Assembly (NCBI RefSeq): GCF_003260975.1 | Contig: NZ_CP030041.1 | Coordinates: forward strand, 3,085,001 to 3,149,000 | Direction of reading: 5' to 3' | Source: Echinicola strongylocentroti | GTDB taxonomy: Bacteria > Bacteroidota > Bacteroidia > Cytophagales > Cyclobacteriaceae | Length of the DNA: 64,000 nt | In this document: positions 44,517-54,281 of the stretch, in pieces | How positions within the stretch are numbered: the first letter of the stretch is position 1 | How the letters are laid out: the number at the start of each line of letters is the position of its first letter | Position numbers and translations under genes: made by a program | The notes under the pieces: generated by a model | Told to the model about the DNA's origin: nothing | Databases searched by the model: none | The model's input: the letters and a program-made list of their open reading frames with translations, nothing else

Positions 44517-46949
44517 ATGAACCTAAATTTTCGAAACCCAAGTCGCTTTATGTGCTTATTGGGCTTGGCCTTTCTATTTGGAACTGCCACGGCCCAAGAA
44601 AAAACCGGGTACAAAACCCCGCCCCAGGCTATTCAGGAACTGGTAAATGCCCCCGTGACCCCATCTGTATACTTCAGTAAACAGGGGGACGTCATGTTGA
44701 TACTGGAAAGACCTGGATACAAGACCCTCAAAGAGGTGTCACAACCAGAACTGCGGATCGGAGGCATCCGCATCAACCCCAAGACCAACGGCCCAAGCCG
44801 CTCCTCTTCCTACAGCGGCATCAAGGTAAAAGAGGTCAAATCAGGCCAAGAAACAGCTATTTCGGGTTTGCCCGACAATCCTAAGATTAGCGGGCTTAGC
44901 TGGTCTGACGATGAGCAGTATTTGGCCTTTGGCTTAGTGGAAGATGATGGTATCAGCCTATGGGTCGCTGACCTATCCACCAAAACCGCCAAGCAAATAA
45001 CCGATAATATTGTCAATGATGCCTATGGCACCGCTTTTACTTGGTTACCGGACAATTCGCTTTTGGTGAAGACTATCAATCCGGCCCGTGGGACTATGCC
45101 CGAAAAACCACAGGTTCCCTCGAGCCCAATCATCCAATCAACTTCCGGAAATGCCGCACCAAGTAGAACGTACCAAGACCTTCTTGAAAACGAATACGAT
45201 GAGCAGCTTTTTGCCTATTTCATGGACACTCAGTTGATGATCGTCGATTTGGACGGAAGCACCAAGCCACTAGGAAACCCGGCCATGATCAAATCCATGG
45301 ACATTTCGCCTGATGGACAATATGTTCTCGTAGAAGCGATTCAACGCCCTTTCTCTTATTTGGTCCCTGCTTACAGATTTCCCTACAATGTAGAAGCTTG
45401 GCCTATAGACGGCTCAGAGAAGATTACGATAGCAGAAATCCCACTGGATGAGGTAAGACCTACAGGGTTCGATGCGACAGTGACCGGCCCTAGGTCCGTA
45501 AACTGGCGAAACGATGTACCTGCTACCCTCTATTGGGCAGAGGCCCAAGATGGAGGCGATCCAAGAGTAGACATTAAGGAACGCGACATTGTGTACACAC
45601 TCGAAGCTCCTTTTACAGGTGAAAAACTAAAACTGACTTCCACTAGTTTAAGGTACTCAAGTATTGACTGGTCTGATAAAGAATTTGCAGTACTCAATGA
45701 ACGGTGGTTTGACACACGTCAGGAAAAACGCTCCCTTATCAATCCTTCCCGTCCAGGTGAGCAGAAAAAAACATTTATCGAAAGAAGCTACTCGGACATC
45801 TATAACGATCCAGGAGATCCGGTAATGACGACGAATGAACTGGGAGAATATGTACTTCTCAGAAATGGGAGCCGACTCTTTATGACCAGTGAAGGTGGTT
45901 CTCCCGAAGGGAGCATGCCTTTCCTCAGCACCTACGATGTGAGCTCAGGAGAACAGGAGATTATCTGGAGATGCCAAGCTCCTTACTACGAGCAAGTCGT
46001 AAAAGTACTGGATGACAAGGGACACAGCTTCATCACCAGAAAGCAAAGTACCGACATCCAGCCCAATTACTGGTTGGTCAACACAAAAAGACGAATCGCT
46101 CCCATTCAGTTGACGACATTCGAAGATCCCTATCCATCTCTTAAAGGAATACAAAAAGAACTGGTCACTTACACCAGAAATGATGGGCTTAACCTGTCTG
46201 CTACCATCTACACCCCGGCAGGGTATGACCCTGAAAAAGACGGTAGCCTACCTGTCCTGATGTGGGCCTACCCTAGGGAATATAAGTCCAAAGAAGTAGC
46301 CGCTCAGGTAAGAGGATCCAAATATGAGTTTACCAGGCTATATTGGGGTACTCCGCTCTATTGGATCACCCAAGGGTATGCCATTATGGACCGGACCGAA
46401 ATGCCCATTGTCGGTGAAGGAGATCAGGAACCCAACGACTTCTTTATCGAACAACTGGTAGCAAATGCTGAAGCAGCTATAGACTATATCGTGGACCGCG
46501 GCATTGGTGACAGGGATAGAATAGCAGTAGGAGGCCATTCTTACGGGGCTTTTATGACAGCCAATTTACTTTCCCACAGTAACCTATACGCCGCAGGTAT
46601 CGCCAGAAGTGGTGCCTATAACCGTACACTTACACCATTTGGGTTTCAATACGAGCAACGTACTTATTGGGAAGCTCCTGAAGTCTATTATAATATGTCT
46701 CCATTCATGCATGCGGACAAGGTAAAAACCCCCATCTTGCTGATCCATGGAGAAGCCGACAATAATTCCGGTACATTCCCCATCCAGTCAGAGCGATATT
46801 ACAATGCTTTGAAAGGACATGGCGCCACGGCCAGATTAGTATTCTTGCCTAATGAAAGCCACGGCTATGCGGCACAAGAGTCTATCATGCACACCTTGTA
46901 CGAAATGAACGAATGGCTAGACAAATGGGTAAAGAACAAAGGTGAGTAA
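44517..46949 (+). CDS. S9-family serine peptidase (prolyl oligopeptidase/glutamyl endopeptidase type)
   Basis: 810 residues with a signal peptide ending at ATAQ. The N-terminal two thirds form a beta-propeller (LSWSDDEQYLAF, MDISPDGQYVLVEA). The C-terminal alpha/beta-hydrolase domain has the catalytic Ser in GGHSYGAF (Ser675), Asp in HGEADNN (Asp748) and His in NESHGY (His782). It should cleave peptides in the periplasm or outside the cell. The propeller pattern and the NNSGTFPIQSERYY stretch look like the S9D glutamyl endopeptidase group, but the specificity is inferred. The gene is a single unit closed by a terminator. Confidence 0.93.
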   Translation: MNLNFRNPSRFMCLLGLAFLFGTATAQEKTGYKTPPQAIQELVNAPVTPSVYFSKQGDVMLILERPGYKTLKEVSQPELRIGGIRINPKTNGPSRSSSYSGIKVKEVKSGQETAISGLPDNPKISGLSWSDDEQYLAFGLVEDDGISLWVADLSTKTAKQITDNIVNDAYGTAFTWLPDNSLLVKTINPARGTMPEKPQVPSSPIIQSTSGNAAPSRTYQDLLENEYDEQLFAYFMDTQLMIVDLDGSTKPLGNPAMIKSMDISPDGQYVLVEAIQRPFSYLVPAYRFPYNVEAWPIDGSEKITIAEIPLDEVRPTGFDATVTGPRSVNWRNDVPATLYWAEAQDGGDPRVDIKERDIVYTLEAPFTGEKLKLTSTSLRYSSIDWSDKEFAVLNERWFDTRQEKRSLINPSRPGEQKKTFIERSYSDIYNDPGDPVMTTNELGEYVLLRNGSRLFMTSEGGSPEGSMPFLSTYDVSSGEQEIIWRCQAPYYEQVVKVLDDKGHSFITRKQSTDIQPNYWLVNTKRRIAPIQLTTFEDPYPSLKGIQKELVTYTRNDGLNLSATIYTPAGYDPEKDGSLPVLMWAYPREYKSKEVAAQVRGSKYEFTRLYWGTPLYWITQGYAIMDRTEMPIVGEGDQEPNDFFIEQLVANAEAAIDYIVDRGIGDRDRIAVGGHSYGAFMTANLLSHSNLYAAGIARSGAYNRTLTPFGFQYEQRTYWEAPEVYYNMSPFMHADKVKTPILLIHGEADNNSGTFPIQSERYYNALKGHGATARLVFLPNESHGYAAQESIMHTLYEMNEWLDKWVKNKGE

Positions 46950-46990
46950 GCGATGAGCAGCCATCCCAGGATCACAAATAAAATATAATC

Positions 46991-47027
46991 AAAAATCCCG
47001 CATAGTGGTATATGCGGGATTTTTTTG
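46991..47027 (+). terminator. Intrinsic terminator of the S9 peptidase gene
   Basis: Perfect 14-bp stem AAAAATCCCGCATA / TATGCGGGATTTTT with a 6-nt loop and a T run, about 40 bp after the stop. Confidence 0.93.
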
Positions 47028-47127
47028 TAATTTATCAGTGACGTTTACTGAATAAACACCAAACAAAGACCTTCAAAACATATTTTACCTTTATTTTTGC
47101 AAGTAACACTACACCTAACCTATCAAT

Positions 47128-49929
47128 ATGAAGAAACACCTACTGCTGTTTTTTTTCTCCCTGGCCCTTTCGTCATCCGTGGTCGCCCAAAGCTGGAAAA
47201 GAACAAGCAGCTGGGGAAATGAGCTGACGGATATCCACTGGGTCAATGAGGATGTAGCCTTTGCTTCTGGAGACCGTATCATGCTTAAATCCATCGATGG
47301 TGGCAGTAGTTGGAGCGAAATGCCGGTACCCACGGAAGCACGATTGCTAAGTGTGGATTTCTTCGATCATCAAAACGGCGCTATGGCGGGAGAAGGGGGC
47401 ACTCTTTTGACCACCCATAATGGTGGCCTGTCTTGGCAAACACTCGACCTAGGTATTTCGGAGGATTTGCTGACAGTATATTATCACTCAGCAGCAAGCA
47501 TGTGGATAACAGGTACCTCGGGTACCTTACGCTACTCCGCTGATAACGGAAGCACCTGGACATCCATTGACCTAGCCACTTCTGCAGACATCAACTCCCT
47601 GTATTTTACCAACCAAAGCACAGGCTATCTGACCACCTCAACAGGTGAGATCCAAAAAACTACAGATGGGGGGCAATCTTGGCAACCCCTCTCCGCCCCA
47701 GTTAGCACTTCCCTTAACAGCCTCTATTTTACCAACGACACGACAGGCTATGCCGTGGGCAACGGCGGCGTGATCCTCAAGACAATAGACGCAGGTACTG
47801 AATGGACATCTCTGCAAAGCGGCACCAACTACCACTACCGGCGAGTGGCCTTTAACCGTAACGACCCAGACATTGGAGCCATTGTAGGAGAACAAGGAAC
47901 AGTGCTCTATACCGACAATGCCGGTCTTACTTTTTCTGTTCGAAATAGCCGGACCACTGAACGGATCAACGGCCTGGACTATAAACAAAGTACCAACACG
48001 GTCATTGCTGTTGCAGGAGCGGGTACTATCTTAAGCTCAACCAACTCTGGCAGCTCTTGGACTGCGCTCTTTTCCGGCACACCAAAAGACTTTCATTCCA
48101 CCGATTTTGTATCAGATACTCGTGGATACATTGCGGGTAAGGAAGCCGTCATTCTACGCACGACCAACGGTGGCAGTTCTTATGCTGACTTTTCACGGCC
48201 ATTAGCGGTTGATTTTAATGCTATTGCCTTCCAGTCAAATGCATTTGGGTATGTAGTGGGTGATGACGGAACAGTATTGAATACCACCAATTCGGGAAGC
48301 GCCTGGACAGCTCTTAACCCTGCCACTGACAAAGACCTTTATGGGCTTCATTTTTTTGATGTCAACGAAGGGTACATCGTAGGACAGGATGGATTCATTG
48401 CCAAAACCGAAAACCGCGGGGTCAACTGGTCCATTATCAATCTTGGGAACCAAGCCTATGACGCCTATGCCATAGGTTTCTTTGAAAATGGGATTGGTCT
48501 TATCATTGGTGAAGAAGGCCTTCTTCTTAGAAATACTGGACAAGATAATTGGGAAAAGGTCCCTCTGGGCACTTCTGAAAACCTTAATGGCCTAACCGCC
48601 ATAAATGATTCCACAGCTATGATAGTGGGCGATAACGGCAAAGCCTTCCTTTCCAATGACTATGGAGCCAGTTGGATTGCTATAAATACAGAGGCAAACC
48701 ACCATCTACAAGACGTAGCTTTTCTGGATGACAAAACGGGCTTTGTCGTGGGGAACAAAGGATTGCTTCTAAAAACCACCGACCAAGGGGGCACTTGGGA
48801 ACTAGTGGATACCCAAACCTTTCAGGATTTCCATTCCCTAAGCTTTGGACATGCGACGACAGGCTATGCTGTCGGTGATTTTGGAATGGTGTATCAGTAC
48901 AGCTGCGAAATCCCAAAGTCAACAGGCCTCATCGAAGGGCAGGACAACATCTGTCTCAGCCAGCAAATCTACACCCTATCGCATGAAGACGGCAATGAAC
49001 TTACTTATGAATGGCGCATAGATGGAGGCGAAATACTCGAAGGTCAAGGTACTGACAGGATCGTGGTCCAGTGGCAGAATACCGGAAGAAATGCCGTCTT
49101 GGTCAAAAGCCAAAATATCTGCGGTGATGGCCCCACCGAAGCACTGGAAGTCACCGTGTCCACCTCTCCAACCCAAATAGAAGAAATCATCGGAAATGGT
49201 GTCGCCTGCTTAGAAGCCAGCGCAGCTTATGAAGTAGACTCCATTCCTGGCATGGAGTACATTTGGGAAGCAAGCAATGGCCGTATCGAATCAGGTCAAG
49301 GTTCCGCTCATGTTTCCGTATCCTGGCAGGCCACCGGTGCACAAACGATCACATCCACTCCTAGAAATGCCTGTGGAGAAGGTACTGCCACCGCAAAAGC
49401 CATCAATGTCATCCAAGCACCTGCCCAGCCTGATGCCATCACCGGCTTGGTTCAAGTCGGGCTGGAAGAACAACCTTATGAAGTCACCCCAGTGGATGGG
49501 GTCAACTATCAATGGAGGACTGATGGAGGAACCATCCTCTCCGGTCAGGGTACCCACGCAGTGGTGATCAACTGGGAACACGAAGGAGATTTTCCGCTGG
49601 AAGTCATTCCTACCAATGCATGCAATGAGGGCCAAAGCCAACTGCTCAATATCAATGTGAACCTCATCACAGGAATAGCTGATGAACCCGAAAAACCGGA
49701 AATAAAAATCTACCCTAATCCTTCCAGTGGAAATATCCACATCAATGTCAAAGGCGTAGGAAATATCCGTGCGATAAGGGTCATCGACCCACTGGGTAGA
49801 TATCTACGAAAAATAGCTACTGAAGACGGAATATTCGATTTTGATATACAAAACTTACCCACTGGTATTTGGCTAGTTGAGGTGGAAACTAGCGCTGGAA
49901 AGACAGTGGATAAAGTGTGGATAAAGTAA
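47128..49929 (+). CDS. YCF48-type beta-propeller T9SS cargo protein with PKD-like domains
   Basis: 933 residues. A signal peptide ends at VVAQ. From about 25 to 590 I count 13 YCF48/BNR-like units of the form LKTTDGGxSW, each preceded by a Gly-rich AVGxxG strand; this is enough for two propellers. Three Ig/PKD-like domains follow (about 595-840), each with YxWxxxxGxIxxGQG and an NxCG/ACGEG turn. The last ~75 residues are a type A T9SS sorting domain (IYPNPSSGNIHI ... GIWLVEVETSAGK). It is therefore exported through the outer membrane and attached to or released from the surface. Binding partner unknown; the domain order suggests adhesion. Confidence 0.93.
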   Translation: MKKHLLLFFFSLALSSSVVAQSWKRTSSWGNELTDIHWVNEDVAFASGDRIMLKSIDGGSSWSEMPVPTEARLLSVDFFDHQNGAMAGEGGTLLTTHNGGLSWQTLDLGISEDLLTVYYHSAASMWITGTSGTLRYSADNGSTWTSIDLATSADINSLYFTNQSTGYLTTSTGEIQKTTDGGQSWQPLSAPVSTSLNSLYFTNDTTGYAVGNGGVILKTIDAGTEWTSLQSGTNYHYRRVAFNRNDPDIGAIVGEQGTVLYTDNAGLTFSVRNSRTTERINGLDYKQSTNTVIAVAGAGTILSSTNSGSSWTALFSGTPKDFHSTDFVSDTRGYIAGKEAVILRTTNGGSSYADFSRPLAVDFNAIAFQSNAFGYVVGDDGTVLNTTNSGSAWTALNPATDKDLYGLHFFDVNEGYIVGQDGFIAKTENRGVNWSIINLGNQAYDAYAIGFFENGIGLIIGEEGLLLRNTGQDNWEKVPLGTSENLNGLTAINDSTAMIVGDNGKAFLSNDYGASWIAINTEANHHLQDVAFLDDKTGFVVGNKGLLLKTTDQGGTWELVDTQTFQDFHSLSFGHATTGYAVGDFGMVYQYSCEIPKSTGLIEGQDNICLSQQIYTLSHEDGNELTYEWRIDGGEILEGQGTDRIVVQWQNTGRNAVLVKSQNICGDGPTEALEVTVSTSPTQIEEIIGNGVACLEASAAYEVDSIPGMEYIWEASNGRIESGQGSAHVSVSWQATGAQTITSTPRNACGEGTATAKAINVIQAPAQPDAITGLVQVGLEEQPYEVTPVDGVNYQWRTDGGTILSGQGTHAVVINWEHEGDFPLEVIPTNACNEGQSQLLNINVNLITGIADEPEKPEIKIYPNPSSGNIHINVKGVGNIRAIRVIDPLGRYLRKIATEDGIFDFDIQNLPTGIWLVEVETSAGKTVDKVWIK

Positions 49930-49951
49930 TGCCTTTTTTGTTGATTTTATA

Positions 49952-49994
49952 AAAATGGCCTTCCTGATTCGGTAGTCCCCAGGAAGGCCATTTT
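49952..49994. terminator. Bidirectional terminator between the YCF48 gene and pafA
   Basis: Perfect 15-bp stem AAAATGGCCTTCCTG / AGGAAGGCCATTTT with a 14-nt loop and T or A runs on both sides. It sits between two convergent genes and can serve both. Confidence 0.85.
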
Positions 49995-50055
49995 AAGCGA
50001 TATTGTTTGAACGCAGAGTTAATACATAACTCGGTTTGACCACCTCTGGTATCTC

Positions 50056-51678
50056 TTAATCTGTTATTTCCTGAATTGGCTGTCCACTTGCGCCATTCGG
50101 AATACGGATATCAAGAAGCATGGAGATCGTAGGGGCGATGTCCGTGATTGTACAGTACTTTGAACTTTGTCCAGGCTTTACATTCCACCCATAAAATAAT
50201 ACAGGGACATGGGTGTCGTAAATAAATCCCGTGCCATGGGTAGTTCCCCTGGAAGAATTGGTCAGCCAAGCCGGTTCCAAAATCAATAGCACATCACCAG
50301 ATGCCTTATGGTTAAAGCCCATCTGAAGCAAGTGCTTTCTACCTTCCGTATATTCAAAACGCTTCATATCCGCTGCGGTATAAGCCTCCTTAACACCATC
50401 AAAACGTAGCATAAAATCGGCAATATCCCGCTGTACTTCTTCCAAGTCTAGGTCTTTTTCAGCAATTAATGGTCTGTTCAGAAAAATTTGATCATTGGAA
50501 GTGTTCAGGATCCAGTCGCCTTCTCCATAATTCGCTCGGGTGAAGCCCTTCAATTGGGTAAGGGCAAATCGTGAATCAAAACTTCCCGTGGGCACGTCCA
50601 TGCTTTTGAAATAATTTACCACATCTGCCACCGCATGGTCAGCTGTCAAGAACACCAAATATTCCCCTTCTCCGTATTCTTTATCCAAGTAGCCAAAAAA
50701 CTCTTCCAGCCCCTGGTCCAGTCTTAGGTAGGTATCTTCCAACTCCACAGAACTGGGGCCAAAACGATGTCCCACATAGTCAGTGGAAGAAAAGCTAACC
50801 GCAAGAAAATCAGTTTCGTCGCCTTTACCAAGCTCTTCACCCTCCAAGGCCGCATACGCCATATCCAACGTCAGGTCATTGCCAAAAGGTGTGCCTGCGA
50901 TAAGGCCTATACCGTCATTATTCTCCATAAGCTCTTCCAAATCATACGGAAAATCAGTGGTTTCCCTCCCAATAAACGGTACCTCAAATTCATTGTTATC
51001 TTCTACACTTTGGACATATGTCTTGATGTTGTAAAGCGGCTTCCACGTATTGGAAAGGTATTTTTGCGCCAATTTCTTATTGTTAAATTTCTTTAACCAT
51101 TTAGGCACTTCCTCTTTATAGTAAGTAGAGGTCATGAATTCTCCGGTGTTCTTATCAAACCAATAGGCATCCCCCAAGTGTCCGGCAGGAAGAGCGGCTC
51201 CTCTATCCTTTATTGCCACCCCGACTACTTTGGAGCGTTGGTTGGTAGATAGCCTGAGCTCATCGGTAATCGTAGTGGTCAACATGTTTCTTGGCGAGAT
51301 CTTGCCGTTTTTCTCTGTACCTCCCACTGCACTTACGGTACTGTCTTCTGCACAATAAATCATTCTTCCAAGATCCCGGACATACCAGTTATTTCCTACG
51401 ATACCGTGTGTCGCTGGCGTGGTACCTGTATACACTGAGGAATGGCCAGGGCCAGTATACGTTGGAATATAATTGTAATGGGCATTCTTCATCATGAAGC
51501 CCTCGTCCATCAAACGCTTAAAACCTCCATCAGTATAGCGGTCCTTGAATTTATGCAAATATTCGTAGCGCATTTGATCCACTACTATGCCAACAACCAA
51601 CTTTGGTTTTTTGGTACCCTGTGCAAAACTCACTAGGGCAATTAACACGGCTAGGCCGGTAAGAAAAGTCTTCTTCAT
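50056..51678 (-). CDS. pafA: PafA-type alkaline phosphatase family protein
   Basis: 540 residues from the ATG at 51678, with a signal peptide ending at SFAQ. Metal site: VVGIVVDQMR (Asp, near residue 33) and Asp/His in FSSTDYVGHRFG and TADHAVA. The nucleophile region PTYTGPGHSSVYTG and the Asn 21 residues later in IVGNNW match the Thr/Asn spacing of the Elizabethkingia PafA phosphatase, and IKDRG supplies its Lys/Arg pair. It should remove phosphate from monoesters in the periplasm. It is convergent with the YCF48 gene and stands alone. Confidence 0.9.
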   Translation of the reverse strand: MKKTFLTGLAVLIALVSFAQGTKKPKLVVGIVVDQMRYEYLHKFKDRYTDGGFKRLMDEGFMMKNAHYNYIPTYTGPGHSSVYTGTTPATHGIVGNNWYVRDLGRMIYCAEDSTVSAVGGTEKNGKISPRNMLTTTITDELRLSTNQRSKVVGVAIKDRGAALPAGHLGDAYWFDKNTGEFMTSTYYKEEVPKWLKKFNNKKLAQKYLSNTWKPLYNIKTYVQSVEDNNEFEVPFIGRETTDFPYDLEELMENNDGIGLIAGTPFGNDLTLDMAYAALEGEELGKGDETDFLAVSFSSTDYVGHRFGPSSVELEDTYLRLDQGLEEFFGYLDKEYGEGEYLVFLTADHAVADVVNYFKSMDVPTGSFDSRFALTQLKGFTRANYGEGDWILNTSNDQIFLNRPLIAEKDLDLEEVQRDIADFMLRFDGVKEAYTAADMKRFEYTEGRKHLLQMGFNHKASGDVLLILEPAWLTNSSRGTTHGTGFIYDTHVPVLFYGWNVKPGQSSKYCTITDIAPTISMLLDIRIPNGASGQPIQEITD

Positions 51679-51710
51679 GTGTAACACTTCTTTTAATGAT
51701 CAGTAACTGA

Positions 51711-51718
51711 CAAATTTA
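51711..51718 (-). promoter_or_regulatory. Candidate -7 box of pafA (TAAATTTG)
   Basis: TAAATTTG on the minus strand, 33 bp before the chosen start, fits TAnnTTTG. No clear -33 element is seen. Confidence 0.4.
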
Positions 51719-51896
51719 ATGATTATGTCCTTATTCAATGTAAATTTTTAGTGAAGTATAGAGACGATGTAAATTAAAAACGATAAGTGGTAGATGTAGT
51801 TTAGGAATGGTATCCATTTAGCATCAAAACGAACCTTCCTGTAATAATTGTCGCAAAATACCCCTATCATTTATATATTCGGGAAATTTAACCATT

Positions 51897-53498
51897 ATGA
51901 GAATATTAAGAACCCTCTTGTTTTGTCTGCTTTTATCTGGGCTACAACAGCTCAGCGCCCAATCGTACTTTGATGATGGGCTGGGTCAAGATTTTCACCG
52001 CGAAAGAAGAGCCACATTAAGAACGCTCCTTCCGGGCAATTCCGTTGCTGTTATTTTTACCAATCCTGTAAAAAACCGCTCCAATGACGTTGACTTTATT
52101 TATCACCCCAATACCGATTTCTTTTATTTGACAGGATACCGTGAGCCCAATGCAGTCCTGCTGATCTTCAGTGACGATCAAGAAATAGACGGACAGACCA
52201 CCAATGAGGTGATCTATGTCCAACCTCGTGACGAAAATGCCGAAATGTGGAATGGCAAACGCCTTGGTATAAAAGGAGTCAAGGAGAAACTTGGGTTTGA
52301 ACAGGCTTTTCTGAACACTGACTTTGGCACAACGCCCAAATTGGATTTCCAGCAATTTGACCATATCCTCACTTTTAGCCTTTCTGAGGCCATCGAAGAG
52401 AGTAGCGCCAACAAAGAGATGATGGCCATGCGGGGGCATTTTAAAACCGAGACTGCCTATCCGGAGGAAATGTCAGAGGTAACCAATAAAATGTACTCAC
52501 TTATCAGGGCGACTGATTTAGAAAATTCCGCCAATGTGGCCCAAGTCATTGGTCGCTACCGAAAATATTACCCTGAAGTAGAAAACGATGCTATTCTCAT
52601 GGAATTCGCCAATGCTGATTCCCCTGAAAAGAGAATGGCTATTGCAGACAAAATTCCTTCGGAAAAGCTGGACGTAAGTGCGCTACCAGAAATGATGACA
52701 AAATTACGGGGTGTCAAGACAGCGGCTGAGATCGGCATGCTGAAAAAAGCCATCCGTATTTCTGCCATTGGTCAGATAGAGGTCATGAAAGCATTAAAAC
52801 CCGGCATGTCCGAGCGTGAAGTACAGGGCATCCATGAGTTCGTTTACAAACGCTATGGAGCCGAAAATGTAGGCTACCCCTCCATCGTCGGCGCTGGCAA
52901 AAACGGCTGTATCCTCCATTATATCTCCAATGACCTCAGGGATCCTGACAAGCGGCTTATGCTCATGGACCTCGGTGCTGAATGGAGAGGCTACACAGCA
53001 GATGTGACCAGGACCATTCCCCTCTCAGGAAAATTTACCGAAGAAGAAAAAGCCATCTACGACTTGGTGTACGAAGCTCAAGAAGCTGCGATGAAAGCCT
53101 GTAAGCCAGGGGTAGCGTTTGGCGAAATCAGCAAAATCGCCCAGCGGATCATCAATGAAGGATTGGTAGAACTCGGCATCATCATCCGTGGCCAACGTCA
53201 TCGGTATTTCCCACACGGTACCAGCCACCATCTAGGACTCGATGTCCATGACCGGGGCGCTTATGGCCCTCTGGAAACCGGCATGGTCCTGACTGTAGAA
53301 CCTGGCATCTATATCCCAGAAGGCAGTGATTGCGATCCCAAATGGTGGAATATTGCGGTCAGGATAGAAGATGACGTAGTGATCACTGATGATGGCTTTG
53401 AAAACCTCTCTGCTGACGCTCCAAGAACCAGCGAAGATGTGGAAGCCATGATGGCACAACCAAGTGTTTTGGAAAATTGGGTACTCCCTGAACTCTAG
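51897..53498 (+). CDS. Secreted Xaa-Pro aminopeptidase (M24B)
   Basis: 533 residues with a signal peptide ending at LSAQ. The N-terminal creatinase-like domain (NDVDFIYHPNTDFFYLTGY near residue 65) is followed by the pita-bread catalytic domain from about 270. Metal ligands: MDLGAEWRGYTADVTR (two Asp), GTSHHLGLDVHD (His), TVEPGIYIPEG (Glu) and VRIEDDVV (Glu). It removes N-terminal residues that precede proline, here probably in the periplasm. The stop codon is followed after 11 bp by a fragment of repeat A. Confidence 0.94.
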   Translation: MRILRTLLFCLLLSGLQQLSAQSYFDDGLGQDFHRERRATLRTLLPGNSVAVIFTNPVKNRSNDVDFIYHPNTDFFYLTGYREPNAVLLIFSDDQEIDGQTTNEVIYVQPRDENAEMWNGKRLGIKGVKEKLGFEQAFLNTDFGTTPKLDFQQFDHILTFSLSEAIEESSANKEMMAMRGHFKTETAYPEEMSEVTNKMYSLIRATDLENSANVAQVIGRYRKYYPEVENDAILMEFANADSPEKRMAIADKIPSEKLDVSALPEMMTKLRGVKTAAEIGMLKKAIRISAIGQIEVMKALKPGMSEREVQGIHEFVYKRYGAENVGYPSIVGAGKNGCILHYISNDLRDPDKRLMLMDLGAEWRGYTADVTRTIPLSGKFTEEEKAIYDLVYEAQEAAMKACKPGVAFGEISKIAQRIINEGLVELGIIIRGQRHRYFPHGTSHHLGLDVHDRGAYGPLETGMVLTVEPGIYIPEGSDCDPKWWNIAVRIEDDVVITDDGFENLSADAPRTSEDVEAMMAQPSVLENWVLPEL

Positions 53499-53509
53499 TG
53501 ACAAACTAA

Positions 53510-53563
53510 AACCCGGAATATGCATTAGCCTATCTGCCTCAGTAGACTGGCATTGATTCCGGG
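53510..53563 (+). repeat. Fragment of repeat family A
   Basis: AACCCGGAATATGCATTAGCCTATCTG matches the left end of family A. The interior is lost, and GATTCCGGGC at 53555 may be what remains of the other end. It lies between two convergent genes. Confidence 0.7.
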
Positions 53564-53586
53564 CGATTACCTGTCCCCAATTAGCG

Positions 53587-54189
53587 CTACTCAATATTTT
53601 CCAGCTCGTCCAAGAAGGTTTTGGCTTCTTGCAACTCTTTGGAAGGGTAACGCTTCAGGATAAAGACGATGATTGCTGCTACCACAATGCTCCCAGCAGC
53701 TATTTGCCAAAGAAACCCACTCCATTGGTACATGTCGATACCAAGGAAGCCTTTGGCCAATACGATTAAAAACGGTACAGTGTACAGGGGAATCAATATC
53801 CAAAGCAACTTGATATCCAATCGCTCCAAATACTGTAAGCGGGCCACTTTTAACTGGGCTTCCACCACGGCGTCTTCGCTATGAATACTATAAAACAACC
53901 AAATACGGTAAATCACCATCCCCAAGCTGAAAATCGCCCCTAGCAAAAGAATAATCGCAGGTACCATAAATTGGGTTTCGCCTTGGTGATCACTTAAAAA
54001 TTGCCCCAAAAAGCTCAGCCAAACTATATCTACTCCCAGTTCTATAAAAGTAGATAGCTTCTGCTGTACCAACCCATACCGCACTTTTTGACCTGCTAGC
54101 TCCTTTAGCAACTGCTTGTTTACCAATTTTAATGCCTCTGGCCGGTCATTGTCACGCTTCCACAATGTGCTTATCTCTTTGTAATCCAT
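53587..54189 (-). CDS. Four-helix membrane partner of an ECF sigma factor
   Basis: 200 residues. A cytoplasmic N-terminus (MDYKEISTLWKRDNDRPEALK, then ELAGQKVRYG) is followed by four probable helices (about 50-68, 75-97, 125-146, 158-180) and a short C-terminal tail. Proteins with an (M)D..ELxxxWK start are common next to ECF sigma genes in Bacteroidota; I take it as a membrane-bound regulator of the sigma factor encoded just upstream. It has no zinc-anti-sigma motif, so this role is an inference from position and pattern. Confidence 0.72.
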   Translation of the reverse strand: MDYKEISTLWKRDNDRPEALKLVNKQLLKELAGQKVRYGLVQQKLSTFIELGVDIVWLSFLGQFLSDHQGETQFMVPAIILLLGAIFSLGMVIYRIWLFYSIHSEDAVVEAQLKVARLQYLERLDIKLLWILIPLYTVPFLIVLAKGFLGIDMYQWSGFLWQIAAGSIVVAAIIVFILKRYPSKELQEAKTFLDELENIE

Positions 54190-54204
54190 GTTATTTGTTG
54201 GTTA

Positions 54205-54281
54205 AACCCGGAATATGCATTAGCCTATCTACGCCACGGCGCACAGGTATTACGTCCTGATTCCTAATTCATAAACCGGTT
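54205..54281 (+). repeat. Miniature copy of repeat family A, overlapping the end of a sigma-factor gene
   Basis: 77 bp. The left end and the TACGCCACGGCGCACAGGT segment are kept; the hairpin core is gone, and the right end reads ATTCCTAATTCATAAACCGGTT. It lies between two genes of one minus-strand operon. Its right end (54264-54281) encodes the stop codon and last residues of the sigma factor. Confidence 0.8.
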
